From Martelella mediterranea (GTDB lineage Bacteria; Pseudomonadota; Alphaproteobacteria; Rhizobiales; Rhizobiaceae), in the NCBI RefSeq assembly GCF_004342225.1, contig NZ_SMAR01000022.1:1-64000 (forward strand): a stretch of 64,000 nt of DNA, in the 5' to 3' direction. Both the position numbers and the translations under genes were made by a program. The first letter of the stretch is position 1. Every line of letters begins with the position of its first letter. Positions 24,543-33,177 of this stretch are shown one piece after another. The notes beneath the pieces were generated by a model. It had not been told where the DNA came from. It ran no database searches and saw only the letters and a program-made list of their open reading frames with translations.

Positions 24543-25718
24543 ATGGCACGCCTCCAACTTAAATCGATCCGCAAATCTTTCGATGGGAACGATATTCTTA
24601 AAGGTATATCCATCGACGTGAAGGATGGCGAATTCCTCTCGCTTGTCGGCGAATCCGGTTGCGGAAAGTCGACCTTGCTTCGCATTATTTCGGGCCTTGA
24701 AGTGCCGGACAGCGGTGAGATACTGATCGATGATCGCCCGGTGACCAGTGAAGCGCCAAAAGCCCGCAATATCGCGATGGTGTTTCAGGATTATGCGCTA
24801 TACCCGCATATGACCGTGGCAGAAAATATGGCGATGCCGCTGATTATGGCACGTCTGCCGCTTCACGCCCGCCTGCCGCTGGCCGGTCGTTTTTCCCCTG
24901 CTGCACGCCGCGCCCGGCCGGATATTTCGGACAAAGTCCGTGCCGTTGCCGCACAGCTGAGGATCGAACATCTGATGGAGCGCCGGCCGGGACAGCTGTC
25001 CGGTGGCCAGCGTCAGCGCGTGGCACTGGGCCGGGCGCTTGTGCGCGATCCGGGCATCTTTTTGATGGATGAGCCGCTCTCCAATCTGGATGCCAAGCTA
25101 CGCGTTGAAGTGCGCAAGGAAATTACAGAGCTTCATGCTGCCTCCGGCCTGACCTTCGTTTATGTAACCCATGATCAGACCGAAGCGATGACGATGTCAG
25201 ATCGTGTGGCTTTGCTGCAGAAAGGCACGTTGCTGCAGGTCGGCGCGCCGGGACAGCTTTACGCCGATCCGGCCAATATTGAGGTGGCACGGTTTATCGG
25301 TTCGCCTGAAATCAATTTCCTCCCCGTTGAGGCGGCATCTGACATGATGCGCCTTGGCAACCAGCACCTGCCGCTGCGCCTTTCCGGCCGCACCGGTGGC
25401 TTCACCTTTGGTTTGCGTCCTGAAGCCATTCATCCGGCCGGTTTTGCTGCCGCGCCTGCATCTGCCGATACAATCCGGCTCTCCTTCCGCCGCACGCTTG
25501 TGGAAGATCTGGGGCATGAGCTTTTGATCCATGGTGCGTTTGCTGCATTGCCGGAAACGGATGTCCGGGTGCGGCTGCAGAAATCCCACGGTCGCCCCCT
25601 GGACCTGCCGGAAAGCTTCGATACGCTGATTGCGCCGGAAGACCTGCTGGTGTTCGATGAGTTCGGAAAACGCATTCAGCAGAAACCGCTGCCGGTTCGT
25701 CAGGGAGTGGTCGCATGA
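24543..25718 (+). CDS. ABC transporter ATP-binding protein, UgpC/MalK type
   Basis: A 391-residue ATPase. Walker A GESGCGKST (about residues 37-45), Q-loop MVFQDYALYPHM, signature LSGGQRQRV, Walker B FLMDEPLSNLDA and H-loop VTHDQTEA are intact. A C-terminal OB-fold (TOBE) regulatory region of about 140 residues follows. An insertion rich in Arg, Leu and Pro (ARLPLHARLPLAGRF) lies between Q-loop and signature, as in some UgpC relatives. Its stop overlaps the first permease start (ATGA), so the genes are coupled. Confidence 0.92.
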   Translation: MARLQLKSIRKSFDGNDILKGISIDVKDGEFLSLVGESGCGKSTLLRIISGLEVPDSGEILIDDRPVTSEAPKARNIAMVFQDYALYPHMTVAENMAMPLIMARLPLHARLPLAGRFSPAARRARPDISDKVRAVAAQLRIEHLMERRPGQLSGGQRQRVALGRALVRDPGIFLMDEPLSNLDAKLRVEVRKEITELHAASGLTFVYVTHDQTEAMTMSDRVALLQKGTLLQVGAPGQLYADPANIEVARFIGSPEINFLPVEAASDMMRLGNQHLPLRLSGRTGGFTFGLRPEAIHPAGFAAAPASADTIRLSFRRTLVEDLGHELLIHGAFAALPETDVRVRLQKSHGRPLDLPESFDTLIAPEDLLVFDEFGKRIQQKPLPVRQGVVA

Positions 25719-26605
25719 GTGCCGCCCGTGCCCGCGCCGCAAGCCAGGGGCGGCTGGCCTATATGCTGGTCGCACCGGCAACGCTGCTGATCCTTCTGAT
25801 CTACATTCTGCCGATCATCACTGTGCTGGTGATGAGCTTTACCGATTACACGCTCGTCAGCGATTATTTCGAGTTTATCGGCTTTGAAAACTACGCGAAG
25901 ATGTTCACCGACAGCGCGTTTTTGAATGCGCTTAAAAACACGGTCATTTACGTTGTTATTTTTCTGCCTGCCGCCTTCATCATCCCGCTGGTCCTGGCGC
26001 TGATGATCCAGAAGCGTAAGCAGTTTCGTTCCATTCTGGAAGTGCTTTACTTCCTGCCTGTCACCTCCACACTGGCTGCAATGTCGCTGGTCTGGGGGGC
26101 GTTGATGGATGGCAATCAGGGAGCGCTGAACGAACTGCTGTCCAGTTTCGGGGCAGGGCCGGTCAATTGGTTGGGTTCTGAAGGCGTGGTGCTGATCTCG
26201 CTGGCGCTTGTGGCGATCTGGAGCGTGATCGGCTTCAATATGGTCCTGTTTCTGGCGGGCCTGACGACAATCCCCACCCGGCTTTACGAGGCGGCTGCCA
26301 TGGATGGCGCCGATCATCCGCTGGATCGCTTCTTCCGGGTAACATGGCCGATGCTGGGGCCAACCGCGCTTTTCGTTGCGGTGATTTCATCGATCAACGC
26401 TTTCAAGCTTTTCGACACGGTGGCCATCCTCACGCAAGGCGGGCCGGATCATGCCTCGGAAGTCTATCTCTATCTGGCCTATCTGGAAGGCTTTGAATAT
26501 TTCAATATGGGCTATGCAGCCGCGCTTTCGCTGTTCTTCCTGCTGATCATTTTCGTCTTCGCTCTGGTCCAGACCATGTTTGCCGATAATAAGGTGCAGT
26601 ATTGA
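25715..26605 (+). CDS. Ugp-like ABC transporter permease (UgpA type)
   Basis: A 296-residue inner-membrane permease with six predicted helices. The coupling motif reads LYEAAAMDGADHPLDRFFRVTWPML (about residues 190-214), the EAA loop typical of carbohydrate importers (CUT1). A long periplasmic first loop (DYTLVSDYFEFIGFENYAKMF) is usual for UgpA/MalF relatives. Overlaps the ATPase stop by four bases and the second permease start by one to four bases. Confidence 0.92.
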   Translation: MSAARARAASQGRLAYMLVAPATLLILLIYILPIITVLVMSFTDYTLVSDYFEFIGFENYAKMFTDSAFLNALKNTVIYVVIFLPAAFIIPLVLALMIQKRKQFRSILEVLYFLPVTSTLAAMSLVWGALMDGNQGALNELLSSFGAGPVNWLGSEGVVLISLALVAIWSVIGFNMVLFLAGLTTIPTRLYEAAAMDGADHPLDRFFRVTWPMLGPTALFVAVISSINAFKLFDTVAILTQGGPDHASEVYLYLAYLEGFEYFNMGYAAALSLFFLLIIFVFALVQTMFADNKVQY

Positions 26606-27489
26606 TGAGCACGGTTGTTCATACGCAAAAGCCTTCCCGCCTTTCCGCTTTGCTTCAGTCCGTTCGGCCCCGTTCGCTTTCTGATGCGGTTGGTACATTG
26701 GTGCTGTTCATCGGCGGCTGGATCATGGTGTTTCCGTTTGTCTGGATGATTTCGTCCAGCTTCAAACCCACCTATGAGGTCTATGACCCCGACTTCACCA
26801 TCATTCCAAAAACCTTTGTCGGCTTTGAAAACTATGCTGGCGTTTTGTTCGATCAGCCCTATCTGCGCTTCATGTTCAACAGTGCAGTCGTGTGTCTGGG
26901 CATTCTGATTGTCCAGCTGGTGACGGCCATTCCGGCAGCCTATGCGCTTGCAAAGTTACGATTTCGTGGCTCGACCATTTTCTTCGGAACGGTGATTGCC
27001 TCGATCACAATCCCGATCAATGTGATCTCGATCCCGATTTATATCGGCCTGGTGCAGATCCGCATGCTCGACACCTATTTTGCGATGATGTTCCCATTTC
27101 TGGTTTCTGTGTTTGCGATCTTTCTGTTCAGGCAGTTTTTCAAGGCTTATCCCGACAGCATTATCGATGCGGCCCGCGTGGATGGGTTTTCTGAAATCGA
27201 GATTATTCTGCGGCTGATCCTGCCTGCCGCTGTTCCGGCGATTGCCGCCTTCACCGTATTTTCGCTGGTGGCCCACTGGAATGATCTCTACTGGCCACTG
27301 ATCGTTGTTCAAAGCCAGGACAAGATGACAGCGACCCTTTCCATGATGCAGTATCAGTCTGATTTCGATACCGATTACGGGCGTACATTTGCCTCTGCCG
27401 CCGTTGTTTCCGCGCCAATGGTGATCGCCTTTCTGTTTTTCCGGCGGCTTTTTATTCGCGGCATCACGATGACCGGGATCAAAGGCTGA
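26605..27489 (+). CDS. Ugp-like ABC transporter permease (UgpE type)
   Basis: A 294-residue inner-membrane permease of the MalG/UgpE type with about six helices and the coupling motif IDAARVDGFSEIEIILRLILPAAVPA (about residues 190-215). ATG 26605 shares bases with the TGA of the preceding gene (TGATG). The C-terminus ends RGITMTGIKG, as is typical for these permeases. Together with UgpA-type and ATPase genes it completes a CUT1 importer. Confidence 0.92.
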   Translation: MSTVVHTQKPSRLSALLQSVRPRSLSDAVGTLVLFIGGWIMVFPFVWMISSSFKPTYEVYDPDFTIIPKTFVGFENYAGVLFDQPYLRFMFNSAVVCLGILIVQLVTAIPAAYALAKLRFRGSTIFFGTVIASITIPINVISIPIYIGLVQIRMLDTYFAMMFPFLVSVFAIFLFRQFFKAYPDSIIDAARVDGFSEIEIILRLILPAAVPAIAAFTVFSLVAHWNDLYWPLIVVQSQDKMTATLSMMQYQSDFDTDYGRTFASAAVVSAPMVIAFLFFRRLFIRGITMTGIKG

Positions 27490-27523
27490 TCTACTCCCAT
27501 TTTTTCACTGCAACAGGTATAAC

Positions 27524-28348
27524 ATGCTCAAATTCATCATTCTTTCCGACCTTCACCTCGTGCCGGAAGGCAAGCTCAGCCATGGGCTGGATACGGCTGA
27601 ACGCTTTGAACTGGCGATTTCCTTTGTCAATCAGCATCATAGCGACGCTGCTTTCGTAATCATCAACGGCGATCTGGCCGACCATGGCGAACCTGCGGCT
27701 TATGAGCGTATGAAGGCGATGTTGCCGAAGCTTACAGCAGACACCTATCTGACGCTGGGCAATCACGATAATCGCGACAACTTCATTACCGTCATGGGAA
27801 AAGATCATGTGGCAGAAACAGGTTGCGCCGATCATGTGATTGATCAGGGTGATCAGCGCATTATCGTGCTTGATACCAAGGAGCCTGAAGCCGGTGGCGC
27901 AGGACGCCTGAGTGAGGCGCAGCTGGCATTTCTGTCAGCGGCCCTTGAAGGCGCTGGCGAAAAGCCTGTTCTGATTGTCCTGCACCACAACATCACGTTT
28001 CTGGGTGTGCCGACCGACTGCATTATTCTGGAAAACCGGGATGCCTTCATCGATATCGTCAAGCGTCATGACAATGTGCGTCAGGTCATCTCCGGGCATG
28101 TGCATATGAGCACGTCGGGCAATTATCGCGGCGTGCCGTTCTGTACGATTGCCGGAGGTCATTACAATATCGAACCGACACTGGGCGCGCCGGATATCAC
28201 CTTCCAGACACCAGTTCCACGCCGTGAAGGGCCCGGCCAGCTTGCCGTTGTCCTCAGCGATAAGACAAGCACCGTGGTTCATATGGAAAACTACATCGAC
28301 CGCCATCTGGTGATGGCACCGGCACTGTTTGACATGCACCGCTCCTGA
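27524..28348 (+). CDS. Metallophosphodiesterase (GpdQ/CpdA type)
   Basis: A 274-residue cytoplasmic binuclear metallophosphoesterase. All five class motifs are visible: SDLH (residues 8-11), NGDLADHG, GNHDNRD, LHHN and GHVHMS. No signal peptide. It follows the permeases by 34 bases, so the imported compound is probably a phosphodiester that this enzyme splits to an alcohol plus a phosphomonoester. Glycerophosphodiesterase activity is the best guess. A cyclic-nucleotide phosphodiesterase (CpdA) role would not need the importer. The operon ends at the terminator 28375-28405. Confidence 0.88.
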   Translation: MLKFIILSDLHLVPEGKLSHGLDTAERFELAISFVNQHHSDAAFVIINGDLADHGEPAAYERMKAMLPKLTADTYLTLGNHDNRDNFITVMGKDHVAETGCADHVIDQGDQRIIVLDTKEPEAGGAGRLSEAQLAFLSAALEGAGEKPVLIVLHHNITFLGVPTDCIILENRDAFIDIVKRHDNVRQVISGHVHMSTSGNYRGVPFCTIAGGHYNIEPTLGAPDITFQTPVPRREGPGQLAVVLSDKTSTVVHMENYIDRHLVMAPALFDMHRS

Positions 28349-28374
28349 CCGCCGTTCGTACAACAGGCATAAAA

Positions 28375-28405
28375 AAGCCCGGGCCTGTTGGCTCCGGGCT
28401 TCTTT
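28375..28405. terminator. Bidirectional rho-independent terminator
   Basis: Arms AAGCCCGG (28375-28382) and CCGGGCTT (28394-28401), with A-rich sequence before and TCTTTT after. It lies between the convergent phosphodiesterase and NlpA-family genes and can serve both. Confidence 0.88.
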
Positions 28406-28429
28406 TATTCAAAGGGCAGGGGGCGCGGA

Positions 28430-29218
28430 TCAAAAGACCGGAACGACTGCGCCGCCATAGGTCTTTTCGATGAAATCGCGGATTTCGTCAGACTGGTAGA
28501 TCTCGACGAACTGCTTAACCCAGTCAGCATCCTTGTCTTCGGTGCGGGAAACAATCACGTTGGCATAAGGGCTGTCAGCGCTTTCGATGGCGATGCTGTC
28601 AGCAACCGGATCAAGCCCGGCATCCAGAGCATAGTTGGTGTTGATCGCCGCAACGGCAACATCGTTGAGAACGCGTGGCAGCTGCGCCGCATCCAGTTCC
28701 AGAATATCAATATTCTTAGGGTTTTCGACGATATCGAGCGGCGTTGCCTTCAGGCCCACGCCATCGGCCAGCTTGATCACGCCCTGCTTTTGCAAAAGCA
28801 GAAGCGCACGGCCACCATTCGTCGGATCGTTCGGAATGGCCACGCGGGCGTTCTTCGGCAGGGCATCAAGATTGTCGATCTTGTTGGAGTAAATGCCCAT
28901 CGGCGTAATGATGGTCTTGCCGACAGCTGTCAGCTTGTAGCCGCGGTCTGCGATCTGGTTGTCGAGATAAGGCACGTGCTGGAAGCTGTTGAGGTCGAGG
29001 TCGCCATCATTCAGCGCCTGGTTCGGGACAACATAATCGGAAAAGGTGGCAATCTCGACATTCACGCCCTGTTCTTTTGCAAGCTTTTGAACCTGCTCGA
29101 GAATCTCCTCATGAGCGCCCGGCGTCACGCCGACGGTGATTTTATCCTTGGCCAGAGCAGGTCCGGCTATCAGGCCGGCCGCAAGTGCAACAGCGGCGAA
29201 CGTCTTGGCAATATTCAT
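28430..29218 (-). CDS. MetQ/NlpA-family periplasmic binding protein (copy 2)
   Basis: A 262-residue binding protein of the NlpA/MetQ family. The signal peptide (FAAVALAAGLIAGPALA, residues ~6-22) has no lipobox cysteine, so the protein should be free in the periplasm rather than a lipoprotein. Family marks are ITVGVTPGAHEEILEQV, NQALNDGDLDLNSFQHVPYLDNQ, IPNDPTNGGRALLLLQKQG and NTNYALDAGLDP. ATG 29218 begins the signal peptide. It is closely similar to the next gene (29427-30206) and is separated from it by 208 bases, so it is a tandem paralogue that may bind a different ligand for the same MetNI core. Confidence 0.92.
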   Translation of the reverse strand: MNIAKTFAAVALAAGLIAGPALAKDKITVGVTPGAHEEILEQVQKLAKEQGVNVEIATFSDYVVPNQALNDGDLDLNSFQHVPYLDNQIADRGYKLTAVGKTIITPMGIYSNKIDNLDALPKNARVAIPNDPTNGGRALLLLQKQGVIKLADGVGLKATPLDIVENPKNIDILELDAAQLPRVLNDVAVAAINTNYALDAGLDPVADSIAIESADSPYANVIVSRTEDKDADWVKQFVEIYQSDEIRDFIEKTYGGAVVPVF

Positions 29219-29426
29219 AGTCGTATCCTCAGGCATTGGCACGCCGGGTTTGTTGATCAACCACATTAACGTGCGCTGTTTCCGGCAAATTTATGGAATT
29301 GAGTATCCGGAGTTTATCCGGCGTTGAAGCAAACCATTTGCGTAAGCTGACTGCTTTCAGCAAATCCTTGCTCAAAACCGATAGATCCGAACCAGGCAGG
29401 TGCCGGTCCGGATACTGTCCTCCTGT

Positions 29427-30206
29427 TTACCAGGTCGGTGTGATCGCACCCTTGAACTGCTTTTCAACATAGGCTTTGACTTCAGGGCTGTGGTAGCTTT
29501 CGACAAAGGTTTTCACCCAGTCTGCATCCTGATCTTCAGCCCGAACGGCGATGATGCCGACATAGGGCGCTTTCGCGCCTTCACGAAACAGCGAGTCCTT
29601 CACCGGGTTCAGTCCGGCATCCAGAGCATAATTGGTGGTGATCAGCGCCACATCCACGTCATTGAGTGCCCGCGGCAGCTGTGCCGCATCGAGCTCGATG
29701 AAGTCGAAGTTATGCGGATTGTCAACGATATCGATAACGCTGGCCTTCACGCCAATGTCTTCAGTCAGACCGATCAGGCCCTGATCTTCCAGCATCAAAA
29801 GAGCGCGGGCCCCATTGCTCGGATCGTTCGGCAGCGCAATTTTCGCGCCATCGGGAATATCAGCCTTGCTGTCGATCCTGTTTGAGTATCCCGCCATCGG
29901 GAAGTTGACCGACTGGGCGACACTGACAAGATCAAAGCCGCGGGAGGCAACCTGATTGTCGAGATAAGGCTGGTGCTGGAAGGAGTTGATATCGAGATCG
30001 CCGTCAGCGAGCGCCTGGTTCGGCACGACATAATCCGAGAACTCGATGATATCGAGATCGAGGCCCTTTTCGGCAGCGACTTCTTTCACTTTCTCGACGA
30101 TCTGCGCGTGGGGGCCGGGCGTCACGCCAATCTTTTTGGTTTCGGCATGCGCAAGGCCGGTGGAAACAAGCGCTGCAAAGACAGCCGCCGTGATCAGTTT
30201 TTTCAT
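29427..30206 (-). CDS. MetQ/NlpA-family periplasmic binding protein (copy 1)
   Basis: A 259-residue NlpA-family protein with a cleavable signal peptide (residues 1-21, ending AHA|E) and no lipobox. It shares with its neighbour GVTPGPHAQIVEKV, NQALADGDLDINSFQHQPYLDNQ, LPNDPSNGARALLMLEDQG and the C-terminal DADWVKTFVESY. It sits 56 bases downstream of the permease gene. MetQ proteins bind methionine; other family members bind dipeptides. The adjoining hydroxyproline/peptidase operon leaves the ligand open. Confidence 0.92.
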   Translation of the reverse strand: MKKLITAAVFAALVSTGLAHAETKKIGVTPGPHAQIVEKVKEVAAEKGLDLDIIEFSDYVVPNQALADGDLDINSFQHQPYLDNQVASRGFDLVSVAQSVNFPMAGYSNRIDSKADIPDGAKIALPNDPSNGARALLMLEDQGLIGLTEDIGVKASVIDIVDNPHNFDFIELDAAQLPRALNDVDVALITTNYALDAGLNPVKDSLFREGAKAPYVGIIAVRAEDQDADWVKTFVESYHSPEVKAYVEKQFKGAITPTW

Positions 30207-30262
30207 GACATATCCTGTTCGCTTTAAAGGAGCGGTGGAGCGGGTTTGAATTTGAGGCGGCT

Positions 30263-30931
30263 TTACCGGTTCTTGTTCTTCTTGTCGAAACTGCGGGCCA
30301 GCATGTCACCGGCGCTCTGGATCGCCTGAACCAAAACAATCAATACCACCACAACGGCGAGCATGACGCCCGGCATGAAACGCTGATAGCCATAACGAAT
30401 ACCGATATCACCAAGGCCGCCACCGCCAACAGCACCCACCATGGCAGAATAGCCGATCAGGCTGACGATGGTCAGCGTGAATGCCAGTGTTATGGCTGGT
30501 TTCGATTCAGCCAGAAGAACCTTGATGACGATCTGCATCGGTGTGGCACCCATGGAGCGGGCAGCTTCGATCAGGCCCTTATCGACTTCGCGGATGGCGC
30601 TTTCCACGAGGCGTGCAAAAAACGGGATCGTCGCTATAGTGAGTGGCACAATGGCGGCCTGTGTGCCGATGGACGTGCCGGCAATCAGCCGTGTAAACGG
30701 AATGATCGCCACGACGAGAATAATGAAGGGCGTTGAGCGCGTGGCATTGACGATCAGGCCGACGATGCGGTTGAGCATCGGCGCTTCAAGGAGTTCGCCC
30801 TTGCCGCTTGTCGCCAGAAAGATACCGATCGGCAGGCCGAGGATGGTTCCGATGAGGCCGGAAACAACGACCATCTGCAACGTCTGCAGCGTGCCTTTGG
30901 TCAGAAGAGAGATGAGCATATCAGGCGACAT
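30263..30931 (-). CDS. metI: MetI-type ABC transporter permease
   Basis: A 222-residue inner-membrane permease with five helices and the MetI coupling motif [32 protein letters not shown] (around residues 105-135). [20 protein letters not shown] near the C-terminus is highly characteristic of MetI. Overlaps the 3' end of metN by 11 bases. The family assignment is firm; methionine as substrate is only the family default. Confidence 0.93.
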   Translation of the reverse strand: MSPDMLISLLTKGTLQTLQMVVVSGLIGTILGLPIGIFLATSGKGELLEAPMLNRIVGLIVNATRSTPFIILVVAIIPFTRLIAGTSIGTQAAIVPLTIATIPFFARLVESAIREVDKGLIEAARSMGATPMQIVIKVLLAESKPAITLAFTLTIVSLIGYSAMVGAVGGGGLGDIGIRYGYQRFMPGVMLAVVVVLIVLVQAIQSAGDMLARSFDKKNKNR

Positions 30932-32021
30932 AGCCGACGACCTCCGCGTTCAGACCGGTCTTGGAGAAGAATTGCTGCGCATTTGCCATCACTTCAGGAT
31001 CAGCGGAATATGCGACATAAAGCGTGCCGTAAGGCTCGCCTGCAATCTCATCGACCGTCCCGGCAATGATGTTGACCGGGCTGCCCAGCACCGTCATCAG
31101 GCGGGAGACCAGAGGCTGATCGGCTGTCTCTCCGAAAAAGCGAAGACGAATCAATGCATTGCAGCCGGGTTGCGGTTCAGGGATGACCTGCCGGCCGATC
31201 CAGTCCGGCAGGCTGCCGCCGGGAAGCGCTGCCAGCATGGAGCGGGTGGTTTCGTGCTGCGGCGCGGTGAACACATCAAAGGTGCGACCGCTTTCGGCAA
31301 TCTGCCCCTGGTCCATCACCGCAACGCGGGAGGTAACGGCCTTGACCACCTCCATTTCGTGCGTGATCAGAAGCACGGTCAGGCCGAGGTCGCGGTTAAT
31401 CGTCTTCAGCAGGCTCAAGATCTGCTGCGTGGTTTCAGGGTCAAGTGCCGAGGTTGCCTCATCTGAAAGCAGCAGTTTGGGTTTCGAGGCCAGCGCACGG
31501 GCAATGCCGACGCGCTGTTTCTGGCCGCCCGACAACTGAGCCGGATAGTGCCGGGTCCGCTCCGAAAGGCCAACCAGATCAATCAGCGGTTCAATACGCT
31601 TCTTGATATCCTGCTTCGACATGCCTGCGATTTCCAGCGGCATGGCGATATTGTCATAGACTGTGCGTGAAGACAGAAGGTTGAAGTGCTGGAAGATCAT
31701 CCCGATTGAACGGCGAACCGAGCGAAGGGCGACTTCATCGAGGCCCGATACGTCCGTTCCATCCACGATCACCCGGCCGGAGCTTGGCTTTTCAAGGCCG
31801 TTTACAAGCCGCACCAGTGTTGATTTACCAGCACCGGAGCGGCCGATAATTCCTGTGATCGCACCGGCAGGCACGCTGTAGCTGACATCATCAAGCGCGT
31901 TGAATGAACGCCCGCCGGTTTCCCGGCTGTTGAAGGTCTTGGTCACATTTTCAAAGCTGACCATCGGCGGCGCTTGATCGGCGCTCTGCCCTTCGGCCAG
32001 ACCGGATACGTTCTCTGCCAT
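30921..32021 (-). CDS. metN: MetN-type ABC transporter ATPase with NIL domain
   Basis: A 366-residue ATPase. Walker [10 protein letters not shown] (about residues 63-71), signature [15 protein letters not shown], Walker [15 protein letters not shown] and H-loop ITHEMEVV are intact. A C-terminal NIL (ACT-like) domain occupies about 285-366; in E. coli MetN this domain binds methionine and inhibits transport. First gene of a four-gene transcript (metN-metI and two binding proteins), divergent from the FCD regulator of the hydroxyproline operon. ATG 32021 has AGAAGAG upstream; an imperfect hairpin (32041-32076) immediately precedes the ribosome-binding site. Confidence 0.93.
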   Translation of the reverse strand: MAENVSGLAEGQSADQAPPMVSFENVTKTFNSRETGGRSFNALDDVSYSVPAGAITGIIGRSGAGKSTLVRLVNGLEKPSSGRVIVDGTDVSGLDEVALRSVRRSIGMIFQHFNLLSSRTVYDNIAMPLEIAGMSKQDIKKRIEPLIDLVGLSERTRHYPAQLSGGQKQRVGIARALASKPKLLLSDEATSALDPETTQQILSLLKTINRDLGLTVLLITHEMEVVKAVTSRVAVMDQGQIAESGRTFDVFTAPQHETTRSMLAALPGGSLPDWIGRQVIPEPQPGCNALIRLRFFGETADQPLVSRLMTVLGSPVNIIAGTVDEIAGEPYGTLYVAYSADPEVMANAQQFFSKTGLNAEVVGYVA

Positions 32022-32383
32022 CAGTTTCTCTTCTGTTACGCCGGAAGGCAGGCAATCTGTCCTGCCGGAAACCGGGTGGAAAAGGCTGGCATTCCGTTAG
32101 CACTCCCCCCACGTTGTTTTCAAACAAAAATACGCAAACAGAGCGTTTCGTTGCTGGCGAGACTGGTACCGCCGCGTTTTCAGCGCTCATCAGCGTACAG
32201 GGCAGGAGAGCCGCCTGCTGGCTTTGCCCGTTCTGGTGCGGTGCGAGAATGGAAAAATACGACGATCATTTTGCACACATAATGTCGACAAAAAGACGCG
32301 TGAGGCCTAAAGTGTTTGCGGACAGGCGAGCTGAAATGCTGTTGTTGATCCCCGTATTGTAAGGGGAGAAGGCACAGCATAGA
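32022..32383. other. Divergent control region between metN and the FCD regulator, 362 bases
   Basis: No gene seen. Near metN lies an imperfect hairpin (CCGGAAGGCAGG with CCTGCCGG, 32041-32070). The middle carries the palindromic core TGTCGACA (32283-32290), repeated at 34501 inside the hydroxyproline operon. I did not recognise a SAM riboswitch. Confidence 0.5.
32283..32290. promoter_or_regulatory. Candidate operator TGTCGACA (site 1)
   Basis: Perfect 8-bp palindrome TGTCGACA, followed by AAAA, between divergent metN and the FCD-type GntR gene. The same core followed by AA occurs at 34501-34508 ahead of the M24 peptidase. Both sites are intergenic and flank genes plausibly controlled by the local regulator. 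Confidence 0.45.
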
Positions 32384-33142
32384 GTGCTTTGGAAATCACC
32401 AGATCGCCAACAATGCACGATGGAGCCATTCTTGCAGGCAGCGCAAAAAAGCAAAGCGAAAACCCGCGGTTCGGGAACCCAGAAGGTGTTCGAAACACTG
32501 CGCAGCGAAATCCTGTCGATGGAGCTGGCACCCGGCAGCCCGCTGGATGAGGTCCGGCTTTCCGAACGTTTTGGCATGTCCCGAACGCCGGTGCGTGAAG
32601 CCCTGCTCAGGCTTTCCAGTGAAGGGCTTGTGACAACGCTGCCGAACCGGAACACCATCGTTTCGGCGATCAACTTTGCGGATTTGCCGAATTATTTCGA
32701 TGCGCTGACCCTGATGTACCGCATCACCACACGCGGTGCGGCATCACATGGTGCATCGTCTTCGGCGCAGATGGATCGTATTCGTGCCTGTCAGGATGAA
32801 TTCATTCGCGCGGTCGAAGCGCAGGATGCGTTTGCAATGATCGAGGCGAACCGCGAATTCCACGTCGCCATCGCAGAACTTGGCGGGAATACGTATTACA
32901 CACGTTTCTTTGCCCGTCTTCTGGATGAAGGACGGCGGATTCTGAGGCTTTATTATTCCACTTTTGATGACCGTCTGCCACGCCAGTATGTCGATGAGCA
33001 CGAGGAAATGATCACGACCATTGCGGAAGGCGATATCGAAAAGGCAGACCGGCTGGCCGTGGCACATGCTGCCCAGATTGTCCGGCAGATTCAGGATTAT
33101 CTCGCGCGTGAAACCGCGCAGGCCATATCACTGCCGCTTTGA
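32384..33142 (+). CDS. GntR-family regulator, FCD subfamily, of the hydroxyproline operon
   Basis: A regulator of 240-252 residues. Its GntR HTH contains LSERFGMSRTPVREALLRLSSEGLV; the FCD domain shows the metal-binding pattern (NREFHVAIAEL, DEHEEMITTI, AVAHAAQI). Start is uncertain: GTG 32384 has AGGGGAGAAGG 11 or more bases upstream, while ATG 32420 is closer to the conserved part but lacks a clear site. It heads the plus-strand catabolic operon and overlaps a possible TTG start of the next gene. Likely effector: proline or hydroxyproline, or a pathway intermediate, by context only. Confidence 0.88.
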   Translation: MLWKSPDRQQCTMEPFLQAAQKSKAKTRGSGTQKVFETLRSEILSMELAPGSPLDEVRLSERFGMSRTPVREALLRLSSEGLVTTLPNRNTIVSAINFADLPNYFDALTLMYRITTRGAASHGASSSAQMDRIRACQDEFIRAVEAQDAFAMIEANREFHVAIAELGGNTYYTRFFARLLDEGRRILRLYYSTFDDRLPRQYVDEHEEMITTIAEGDIEKADRLAVAHAAQIVRQIQDYLARETAQAISLPL

Positions 33143-33177
33143 CGACGGCAGAAGGCAGAACAGAACCGGGGAATGAA

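Noticed and set aside
32022-32383. Possible SAM riboswitch ahead of metN
   Set aside because: Only a simple hairpin next to the ribosome-binding site is seen; no SAM-I or SAM-II consensus could be recognised.
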